Source of the DNA: Siphonodentalium dalli
Taxonomy: Eukaryota > Mollusca > Scaphopoda > Gadilida > Siphonodentaliidae
Length of the DNA: 64,000 nt
NCBI GenBank assembly: GCA_032622095.1
Contig: CP136069.1
Span: forward strand, 43,130,194-43,194,193
Reading direction: 5' to 3'
The notes under the pieces were generated by a model that had not been told where the DNA came from, did no database searches, and worked only from the letters and a program-made list of their open reading frames with translations. Below are positions 22,409 through 32,074 of the stretch, in pieces. A program made the translations under genes and the position numbers. The first letter of the stretch is position 1, and the number at the start of each line of letters is the position of its first letter.

Positions 22409-24028
22409 ATCGCAAGCTGGGATCTGCGCATTGTTGTACAATCAACGACAATTAATGACAAGAAAACTAAGATGCATGCATCAGGTCACCCATGAACTAT
22501 TTAGCAATAGAATAATTCAGTTCGGTTGCGGTTTCACAACGTTACAACTGACATACGATTACACAAGACACACCTTGAATGTGGAATTGTGTAAGAGTGA
22601 ATATTAATGTTCTAAATCCCATGTTTCACCTTTAGTTGTGATGGGGGGGGGGTCGTACTTTATTAACACGCAAGTAGTGTAATTAAGTACGGGTAATTAG
22701 AAGTAACAAATCGTTTAGTTTCTATCGTATCGACTGAAAGGGGTGAGCAGATTGTTGGTGATGAATGTTCTCGTTAGCTGTCAATATAATATGCATATTT
22801 GCCCCGTTACGTTTATAAACTGTAGCATTGGCGGGCCAGAGTGTGTTGACATGTTAATTGTTTGGTTCATTAATAACAGATCAGCGGGGATTTGTCGTGA
22901 AAACGTACACGTATACGTGGAAATATGCTACGGTTACGGTTAAATTAACGGTTGTTCTATTACACCACCGTGTATACACGGTTTAAATAGGTATATTATA
23001 TAGGGACGTGTGCTCAATTTTGGTGTGGACCGATGATCGATAAAACTAAAACAGAGGTAAATGTCGGGGGCGGGAGGGCCATTTTTTCAATAATTTTTAA
23101 AGAAATTGAGCAGTTGCAGCAGAAGCAGCAAAAAAGGGTGTACAATTGGCAAATGATGAGGGGCGGTGTGACGTGTAACTAGGATTGAAATTAGATATGC
23201 AATTTGGAGATTATTGGATGAGGGATGTTATATTAATTATATTAAAGGGACGAGAGGGTTTAGTTGTCGAAAAATATTTGTTCCAAACACCGTAAACAGA
23301 TAAATATTAAAACGCATACATTTTGGTTCAAATATACGATCACTATCCCTTAAACATCATGCTTACATAAAGACCTACTAAATTTTACCTAAACAAGAGT
23401 CTGATTGTGTTATAGAAGGCAGCATAATGCTACTGGCTAATCACACACAAATTGTATAAACGCTCTTTATTATTTCCAAATAAGGAATATTGAGCAACAA
23501 AGAACGCTCTTTATGTTTACCATCATACTATAAAGAAACACCAGGAAAGTAACTTTCGGCAAATTTACGACTATAACATACTGTTTATGAGATATTTCTC
23601 ATTTGTATATTAACAAAGTCTGTCTATATTTTAATATTATTTCGTTTGTAACGGTTTTTGACAGGTGGAAATATGTTCACAGGATACCCACCAAGGCCTT
23701 CATACCTTTAAGGTATACTACAACTGTTTTTTCTTTTCAATAGCAGAATACAGAATGATATTAAGAAGTGACACAAAACACAGAACATTTGTTTTAATTA
23801 TAAGTATTAAGCAGTGAGAGATATGTGAATCGAGGAAACCAGTAACGAAAGGCGATATTAACATGATTTTTGTCAGAGAATAATTGTTTACGTTCCAATG
23901 AATATGTACTGGAAACAAACTGCTCTGTGCCAGACTTTCATAAACACAAATTATGTATTAATGATCATTAATGGTGTAAAGACATATTTCGTTCTTTAAT
24001 GTCTCAAATGAAAGTGTCAATTACACTG
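22409..24028. other. Intronic sequence, nothing recognised
   Basis: AT-rich, with a G10 run near 22643 and two more copies of the CGCTCTTTAT motif (23460 and 23504). The minus-strand frame 23718-23918 shows no domain. Confidence 0.45.
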
Positions 24029-24689
24029 TAGCTCAACTTTGAGAAGAAGTTAAATTTGTGTGATGAGCAATGAATGGAAAGATTTAGAATTGAATTTTGA
24101 AATCCAAGATGGCCGCTGGCAGCCATGTTTTTGTCGGAATGTCCCCAAAATGACTCATTCTCATCTACATTCCAATTTCAACAGCCATGAAAAATTTCAT
24201 GATGATCAGACTAAAGGTACGACCCGTAGCCCGTGCTAAATGATTTAGTCATACAAAGAGTAAAATCCAAGATGGCTGCTGGTGGCCATGTTTTTTGGCC
24301 GAATGACCCCAAAATAACTCGTTCCCATCTACATGTCATTATTAACATTCTTGACAAATTTTATGATGATCAGACTAAAAGTACGACATGTAGCCCATGC
24401 TAAAGAATTTAGTCATACAAAGAGTAAAATCCAAGATGGCTGCTGGTGGCCATGATTTTTGGCCGAATAGCCCCAAAATTACTCATTCCCATCTACATGT
24501 CATTGTTAATATCCATGACAAATTTCATGATGATCAGACAAATAGTACGACCTGTGGCCCGTGCTAATGGATTAAATTTTTAAATCCAAGATGGCCACTG
24601 GCGGCCATGTTTTTGTCCGAATAACCCCAAAATGACTCGTTCCAATCTACATTCCAATTTCAACAGCCATGACAAATTTTATGATAGTA

Positions 24690-26650
24690 GAGACCTTTCG
24701 CATCCTCACGTTTACGATTACGAATACGGATAGCTATTCGTAGTCGTAAGTCTATCCGTATGGCCAAAAAGTCCTTTCGCAAAACGACTACGCGTAAGAG
24801 TTTTGACGAACACGTACCATCATTATTTCGTACCACTTTTACAACTCAAAGCGTGTGTTTTGTATACAGTCCCTTAATACTTCACTTATCGTCTCATTTG
24901 AAACAATGCGATAATCATGACCTGTTTATATTGTCAATAATTCGACCAGTCACAACGTACGACCCGGGATTCTCGTGATATATTATGGCAATACAGGTAT
25001 AAATGCCAGGTCTTATGTGGTGGAAATTCAGTTCGTTGTTATCATGGATGACCTGATAGGCGTTATGCTGATGGGGGAAGAGCGGTTCCTAAATTTGGAC
25101 CTCACATCAACCACAACGCCACCACTTCAAGACCCTTTCAGTCCGCAATTTTATTTCAATGCGATTTCGGCAGGAAGACAGTCTAGCCAGATATGCCATC
25201 CCCCACAATTTACGACAGAATTATCCATAATTGTCATCATTATTATGTAATATGTATGTGCAAGGACGTGGCTAGGGGGTTTCCGTTGGGGTGTGCACAC
25301 GACTACGGGCAATAGACCAGGACCCACCGGGCCGACCATGGTTGTTCGGCCCGGTGTGAGAAAATTGTGAAAACTAAACAAGAAAATCGCAAAATCCTAG
25401 CATCTAGACTGACATCAAGGATTCCTAGTGTTGGAAATTTCAAACCTCATACTCTCCCTTAGTTTGGAAATTTTCAGTCAACGATTTTAACCAAATGTAG
25501 TAAAATATTGTTTTCTTAAACTCATTAGCAGTTTTTTATTGGCCACGGGGAGGGACCAGGACACACCGGGCGAAAGTTTGTTTTAAACGTGAACAAGAAA
25601 ATCGCAAAATCCTAGCCTCAAGCATTCATAGAGTTGGAAATTTCCAACTGATGACAATTCCAGTGACAATTGTGACCAAATGTAAGACAATATTATTTTC
25701 TTAAATTAACTAGAAGTTTTTGACTGGCCACGGGGAGGGACGAGGACACAAGCTTTCCAAGTGTTGGAAATTTCCAACCTGACACCCCTAAGGTTGGAAA
25801 ATTTCTAACTGATGGCCATTTCAGTCCAAAAATTTTATCAAAAGAAGGAAAATATGCAAATATTGGTCCAAAAACATTAAATTCCCCACAATAAGTTGTT
25901 TGAAAATCAAACTACAAGAACATTTTCAACCTATTGTTGGTGTAAAATTTCCAAATAATGTTGTGTCAGGTATGAAAATTCCAACTGTTGAAAATTTTGA
26001 CCAAAGTTGGAGGGTGAGACACCCCCCCCTGTCGCCACGTCTCTGTGTATGTGTATTGGAAATCAAATATCCTATCCTATCCAGGCCTATCACCTCTTTG
26101 GGTTTAGGAAATCAGACATAAGGTTGCTGTGCTCGCTGATGTGCATCGCTTCTGATTTGGTCTAATCAAATCGAAACAAAGTCGACACGGTGATGTCGGT
26201 GGGTGTGCCACATATTCTTTTAGTACCACCAAATCCATATCAGTCGTGTATTTTTGGCGACTGGTTTCATAGTGCACTTCTATATATTACTGCAAAGTGT
26301 TGTGTCGCAGCCAGCGATTACTATCCGTTGTGAATAGCGATCTTATTTCGCGGGAAGCTCGAGATTCACGACGACGAGTAGAGTGATTGCCAATCTAAAC
26401 AGCACATCGAGGTCGTAGCTCAATACAACTGGATGCTTTACATGATATACATATACAGTCTCGAACGGGGTAAAGTGATATATTGCAGAAAATAAATTTC
26501 AGGTGTTATTTGAGCTTATTAGAAACCATGAAATCGTAACCGTTATTGCGGATAGAAAAATACGACAACGATTAGAAAGTACACAAATGTTGGTGACGTA
26601 GTACCCTATCCGTATCCGTAATCGTAAACGTGAGTTTTGCGAAAGGTCTC
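24690..26650. mobile_element. 1.96 kb TIR element nested in the 165 bp array
   Basis: GAGACCTTTCGCA..CTCACG and then TTTACGATTACG..TACGGATAG at the left (24690-24732) are inverted at the right end (CTATCCGTATCCGTAATCG ... TTGCGAAAGGTCTC, 26609-26650). TA flanks both borders, and the array unit is interrupted in its ATGAT-ATCAGAC segment, so this is a genuine insertion with a TA-type target. The longest frame inside (24975-25250, plus) has no recognised transposase motif. Confidence 0.85.
25370..25830. repeat. Two to three tandem units with GTTGGAAATTTCCAAC palindromes
   Basis: AAGAAAATCGCAAAATCCTA, TTGGAAATTT, ACCAAATGTA and GGCCACGGGGAGGGAC recur at a spacing of ~200 bases (about 25380, 25595, and a partial unit at 25735). 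Similar GGAAATTTCCAAC words also occur near 34935-35000. They lie inside the nested TIR element. Confidence 0.7.
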
Positions 26651-27924
26651 TAATCAGACTAAAGGTACGACCTGTAGCCCGTGCTAAAGATTTAGTCATA
26701 CAAAGAGTAACATTCAAAATGGCTGCTGGCGGCCATGTTTTTAGGCCGAATGACCCCAAAATGACTCGTTCCCATCTACATGTCATTATTAACATTCTTG
26801 ACAAATTTTATGATGATCAGACTGAAAGTACGACCTGTAGCCCGTGCTAAAGAATTTAGTCATACAAAGAGTAAAATCCAAGATGGCTGCTGGCGGCCAT
26901 GTTTTTTGGCCGAATGACCCCAAAATTACTCGTTCCCATCTACATGTCAATACTATCATCCATGACAAATTTCATGATGATCAGACTGAAAGTACGACCT
27001 GTAGCCCGTGCTAAAGAATTTAGTCATACAAAGAGTAAAATCCAAGATGGCTGCTGGCGGCCATGTTTTTTGGCCGAATGACCCCAAAATTACTCGTTCC
27101 CATCTACATGTCAATACTATCATCCATGACAAATTTTATGATGATCAGACTGAAAGTACGACCTGTAGCCCGTGCTAAAGAATTTAGTCATACAAAGAGT
27201 AAAATCCAAGATGGCTGCTGGCGGCCATATTTTTTGGCCGAATGACCCCAAAATTACTCGTTCCCATCTACATGTCAATACTATCATCCATGACAAATTT
27301 CATGATGATCAGACAAACAGTACAACCTGTGGCCCGTGCTAATGGATTGAATTTTGAAATCCAAGATGGCCACTGGCGGCCATGTTTTTTGTCTGAATGA
27401 CCCCAAAATGACTCGTTCCCATCTACATTCCAATTTCAACAGCCATGACAAATTGTATGATAATCAGACTAAAGGTACGACCTGTAGCCCGTGCTAAAGG
27501 ATTTAGTCATACAAAGAGTAAAATCCAAGATGGCTGCTGGCGGCCATGTTTTTTGGCCGAATGACCCCAAAATGACTCGTTCCCATCTACATGTCATTAT
27601 TAACATTCTTGACAAATTTCATGATGATCAGACAAACAGTACGGCATGTAGCCCGTGCTAATGGATTGAATTTTGAAATCCAAGATGGCCACTGCAGCCA
27701 TGTTTTTTTCTCCGAATTATCCCAAAATTAATTATTCTGTTCTAAATGTTGATGTGAACAGCTATGACAAATTTCATAATGATCCGACCAAAGGTACGAC
27801 CTGTAGCCTGCATTGTTGACGACTTACGTACACACGTACACACGCACACACGGACGACGGATGACAAAGCCATGGCAATAGCTCAAACTTTACAAAGTAA
27901 AGTTGAGCTAAAAATAGGGGTGGG

Positions 27925-28485
27925 GATGTTTGGATCTCTAGTTTAACGACATTTTTCGGTCTTTGCAATTTAACGACATTTTCGGTCTTTAACAGTTTAA
28001 TGGGGGCCCCCGGTGGTCCAGTCGGTAGAGTGCCAGGTGTTACGTCGTCCCAGGCCGTCCAGCGCTGACGAAGCTGGTTCGAACCCCACCATAGGGAGGG
28101 TGACCGGAATCATGTATCTGGGCAAGTTTGTCAATTGCTTTCCGGGGGTCGGTGGTTTCTACATGCAGTGGAACAACTTCCCGGTGAAATTGAGCCTCTG
28201 CGTGGTCTTTCCTCCACCCGTAAAATTGACAACGTCGTGTGTGGCCTAGCGGCTAGAATGACGATAACCCCTAATAAACAACAGCAACAACAATTAATAG
28301 TTTAATGACATTTTTCGGTCTTTATAATATCTCAAGATATAGGGGGTATTTGGATCTCTAGTTTAACGACATTTTTCGGTCTTTATAGTTTAACGACATT
28401 TTTCGGTCTTTAATATCTCAAGATAGAGGGGCCCTTAGGGGGTATTTGGATCTCTAGTTTAACGACATTTTTCGGTCTTTGATAG
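27925..28485. repeat. Tandem TTTAACGACATTTTTCGGTC repeat
   Basis: The 20-mer TTTAACGACATTTTTCGGTC, with close variants, recurs at least six times, partly within a longer unit that also contains GGTATTTGGATCTCTAG. The array is interrupted by a SINE. Confidence 0.85.
28003..28298 (+). mobile_element. tRNA-derived SINE with 9 bp target duplication
   Basis: The head carries a pol III A box (TGGTCCAGTCGGTAGAGTG, near 28015) and a perfect B box (GGTTCGAACCC, near 28076), as in a tRNA-related promoter. A ~200 base body follows and ends in a CAACAGCAACAACAA tail. The 9-mer AGTTTAATG flanks the insertion on both sides (27994-28002 and 28299-28307). The body is shared with a second, interrupted copy at 46.3-47.1 kb and a scrap at 6.2 kb. 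It is a complete, probably fairly recent insertion into the tandem array. Confidence 0.93.
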
Positions 28486-29204
28486 CAAAATGGAAGAAGT
28501 ACATCTTTGGAAGATGTGGTGGCCCTAAAAAGGAAAGTTGTTTGGTGGTCTTGAAATGCAGTTTTTCTTAACAGTCTTCCTTGATTAAAGTGATGTGAAA
28601 CACTCCGGCAGACACCGGGCAGAGTGATCAAATAAATAGGAATTAAGAATAATCTTTCTCAAAGTAGTTATTTGTTACGAATATTAATCCAAATGGATGT
28701 TACACAATGTCATTCTTATATATTAGTTAAATGCAATGACTCTCGATGGCGAAATGATTTTTGTTTAATTACAGCCGATAGTTGCGCCCCGAATCGAGAT
28801 GTAAATATTTACAATTTGGAGTAGTTCAGACGATGTTCTATATGAAGTGGTGTGGTAGATCTTTTTGGAAATTTTCAGTTATGTTAGTAGAATGATAACA
28901 TTCCCACGTTGGAAAAGTGCCTGAGCACTAACTTATCAATTTCTCGCTCCCGAAAAAGTCCATAATATGTCTTTAAACATATATATAAATCTCCGAAAAC
29001 AAAAATTCTAAAGCATTAAACGATTTGCTATATTTCCAGGGCATATATTTCATCTGATTTTACGAGAATCCATATATACTTTTTCACGAGAATCCAGGGT
29101 AATTTGCGAGAATCTAGATTTGGATTCTCGCCGAAATATAAGCCCAGATTTCACTCTGAAGTGTGCCTAAATGGCATAAATTGTACCGTGGTTCCCTATT
29201 CGCT
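28486..29204. other. Intronic sequence, nothing recognised
   Basis: AT-rich. A run of similar words (CACGAGAATCCA, GCGAGAATCTAG and GATTCTCGCCG) occurs near 29060-29130. No gene. Confidence 0.45.
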
Positions 29205-29373
29205 ATAAACTAGCTTGAAATTGGCAAAACAATGAATTTTTTTTCTTCAGAAAATTTACATTTTTATGACTCGTGACATAATTGTCACCAATAAAAACAA
29301 ATTTGATTTATTGTGGAAGTTAGTCGGTGACTATAAATAATGTCACCATTCAACTGAATGTTGTTGAATTCTA

Positions 29374-29586
29374 TTGAGATATGGAGCAGACAATATATTG
29401 GGAGGCTCCATAGCATCCGCTCCTCAATCCTTACCAGATGTCAGTAGAAGTTTCCCATTTCATTATTCCAGTTCGTTAGCAGTGTATATAGAGAATACGA
29501 ATCAAAGAAATCAAAATTACTCTGACTCAACCAAATCAGAGGTGCTGCGACAAATAAACGCAGGGATTTACGAAGACAAGACAAGT
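29374..29586 (+). other. 213 bp insertion that is open throughout in one frame
   Basis: This segment interrupts copy 1 of the tandem unit and is absent from copy 2. TTGA stands on both sides, so a 4 bp duplication is possible. It is open in one plus-strand frame for its full length (71 codons, including NILGGSIASAPQSLPDVS) and closes at TGA in the repeat just beyond. It is locally more GC-rich than its surroundings. No known family was recognised. It may be a captured exon-like piece or chance. Confidence 0.4.
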
Positions 29587-30001
29587 TGAGCATATTTCAA
29601 CCAACTTTGGAAGTTTAAATGACTATTTTCTTCACACGCAAAGTAAAATTGACAAATTTCAGGATTTTTAGCCTGCTTCGTTGGGAACAAAATTTGTTAT
29701 GCACACTCAAGGAACGTCTACCATCACTCGATAGGAGTAATTATGCCCTGACCATGCTTAATACTAGCTTGAAATTGGCGAAACAATAAAAAAAAATTCT
29801 TCAGAAAATTTACATTTTTATGAGTCGCGACATAACTGTCACCAATAAAAACAAATTTGATTCATCGTGGAAGTTAGTCGGTGACTATAAATAATGTCAC
29901 CATTCAACTGAATGTTGTTGAGCATATTTCAACCAATTTTGGAAGTTTAAATGAATATTTTCTTCACACTCAAAGTAAAATTGACAAATTTCAGTATTTT
30001 A

Positions 30002-30707
30002 GTGTCGGCGCACACGATCACGGTTGTCCCCGGTTTACCCGGCTGCGGTGTAAAACCGGCCCTATAAAATCGGGGGGTTCAGCGCACACGAGTCCGATTT
30101 TCAATCCGGTCATATGCATGCTATGCCTACGCTCACTGTAGTAAATAGCCAACTGGTGTGGTCAGCCGATCTAGACATTTACTATAGCTAGTCATGGTGA
30201 TTTATATTAATATGTATTTCTAAAGACTAATATTTATTAATAATAAACTGAATGAATATATAATATTAATAATAATATATTGAATTTGAGGTCACGGGCA
30301 ATACTGTGAATACTGCCAATAGCCGTACATTGGCGTAAACTACCTTTCCACAGCTACCGCCTTCTTGTTGCGATTACTATATACGGCACCTATTTTCTGC
30401 CCATAGGTCTACCAGCAGTTGTTACTTGTCGATGGATCAGAATTCTTGACATAATTTTCGAATAGCGGTCGCTGCTAACTATTCCGACATTTTGAATGAT
30501 GTTTTGGTCATGTGACAAGCAAAACACGCGCGTTGCCATCGTCACGAGCCGGTTTTTCCGGATGAAATCAAACTCAGTTTGATCGGTCCGGTTAAATCGG
30601 ATCCGACAAAAACCGGCCCAAAGTGTCGGCGCACACGATCCCGGTTGTCCCCGATTTACACCGCAGCCGGGTAAACCGGGGACAACCGTGATCGTGTGCG
30701 CCGACAC
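30002..30707. mobile_element. TTA-flanked TIR element with terminal GTGTCGGCGCACACG
   Basis: About 52 bases at the left end (GTGTCGGCGCACACGATCAC...) recur inverted at the right end. The right side carries a second copy of the terminal sequence in direct orientation, so the right end itself folds into a perfect hairpin (30624-30707). TTA stands on both sides (29999-30001 and 30708-30710). The upstream tandem copy at about 29668 shows the uninterrupted site with a single TTA. A 3 bp TTA/TAA duplication is typical of PIF/Harbinger elements, but the termini are not diagnostic. No transposase. Confidence 0.88.
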
Positions 30708-30840
30708 TTAGCCTGCTTCGTTGGGACCAAATATTTGTTGTGCACACTGAAGGAACGTTTACCATCACTCGATAGGCCAGATTATGACCTGACCATGCTA
30801 TAAATTTTTAAACTAGCTTGAAATTGGCAAAACTATGAAT

Positions 30841-32074
30841 TTTTTTGGTTGAACAAATTTACATGGGAATCTCCATAGAAAACGGTTATATTTCGATAAA
30901 AACGAAAGTAATGCGAAATGAAAGTCGGTACTCGCCAGAATTGTGCAGAATAACATATGAGTCATGTTATATGCGAATATTTGACCTCATTCGATTAAAT
31001 AGTCTCGTATTTAAGGAATCAATGGTGCTCGGACATGTGGAATTCCGTCGAATTCCTGTACTCAGGTACTGTACACCAGACGGAATTGTGAAATGTAAAC
31101 ACGCATTACCTTTTGTGAGAATAACACAAGCGCAGACTTGATCAAAGTAATGCAGTACACAACAACAAATAGGATAAAACTGATGTAAACACGGTATAAG
31201 TGAGAATAAACGTGGAACCAGTTGACAATATTTCTTTGGTTCGTGGGAAAAACGGAAGCTATAGATTGATGGTCACTAAAAAGTGTACTCCGGCCCCGGC
31301 TCGACTCGGAGAAAATGTGTGAAATACCAAGCAATAATCTTAACATAAAAGTCAGAAATATTTTCATGATCGAACTGCGGACCTGATAATTATCGAAATA
31401 TGTAGTCGAAATAATTTAGACATCAACACACTCTTAAAGACGAAATACACGGCCATGTAATGTCGTTATTTAACTGCGTCGGTGTTTGTTGTTATCAATC
31501 GTTTATTGCTTCGCTTTTATTAACACCATTGTATCGGTTTTGCGCATGCGCAAGGCACTTTCCATATTTGAAATTTCCATATATGGGATTTGTGTTAACC
31601 TCAATACCGATCGATACCGATCAAGCTACAACAGCTAACCACGCAATTATCTGTATAGCATAAAAATAAGATATATTGTAATTTATGCAACTACGACCCT
31701 GGTAACCCTGATAACTAATAAAATATACCGGCCAATTCATTTTAAGATCGTTATTTCACTTTGCTTTAGGCATAAATATACTCTTAAACGCACATAAACG
31801 ACCCATTGGCGTTAAATTAAATATACTCGGTATTTATTATATTAGTTTTTTATTGCTCAGCATAGAGTTAGACCCTTGATACCTGTCAATATATTTGGGC
31901 TGAATTCATATGATGCGGTATTATTCCTCGAAATAAACAACAAATCCGTCGTTACTTCGAAATGTCGTTTGGGCTAACATTTACACAAATCCTCCGTGTG
32001 TTCTCCTCAATTGACACACAGGTTCTCAGTCGACACACAGGTTATCCCAGAAACAGGTGTGAAATAAACACCCA
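30841..32074. other. Intronic sequence, nothing recognised
   Basis: Includes a 98-codon plus-strand frame (30845-31141) without a recognised domain and a minus-strand frame (31062-31367) overlapping it. Neither has a convincing splice or start context. A small ATACCGATCG direct repeat is at about 31603-31622. Confidence 0.4.

Larger units (their letters stand above)
24029..27910. mobile_element. Element with TAGCTCAACTTT termini built from ~165 bp tandem units
   Basis: Inverted ends TAGCTCAACTTT (24029) and AAAGTTGAGCTA (27899-27910) enclose about eleven copies of a ~165 bp unit. Four copies lie before and seven after a 1.96 kb nested insertion. Each unit has ATCCAAGATGGCTGCTGG, a CGGCCATGTTTTTTGGCCGA palindrome, CCCCAAAATGACTCGTTCCC, ACAAATTTCATGATGATCAG and CGACCTGTAGCCCGTGCTAA. 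Units around 26877-27300 are nearly identical and so young. Near the right end is a CACACG microsatellite (27830-27855). No protein is encoded. Identical 60-residue frames in adjacent units are translations of the repeat. Confidence 0.85.
29205..30840. repeat. ~345 bp tandem unit, two full copies and one partial, with two insertions
   Basis: The unit runs from CTAGCTTGAAATTGGC through TTTACATTTTTATGA, GTCACCAATAAAAACAAATT, GAAGTTAGTCGGTGACTATA and TCAACCAATTTTGGAAGTTT to TTAGCCTGCTTCGTTGGGA and ATCACTCGATAGG. Copy 1 (29205-29755) is split by 29374-29586, and copy 2 (29763-30780) by 30002-30707. The third copy begins near 30815 and soon diverges. Because copies interrupt at different places, each gives an empty site for the other. 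Confidence 0.85.

Noticed and set aside
18350-22416. 8 bp hAT target duplication around the CAGGGGCC element
   Set aside because: The 8 bases outside the two ends (GAAACCAC and ATCGCAAG) do not match, so only the terminal repeats are claimed.
26899-27245. Two almost identical 60-codon frames
   Set aside because: Adjacent units of the 165 bp tandem repeat.
28010-28085. A genuine tRNA gene
   Set aside because: A and B boxes are present, but the sequence continues into a SINE body with a CAACAA tail and a 9 bp target duplication, and a tRNA cloverleaf is not maintained.
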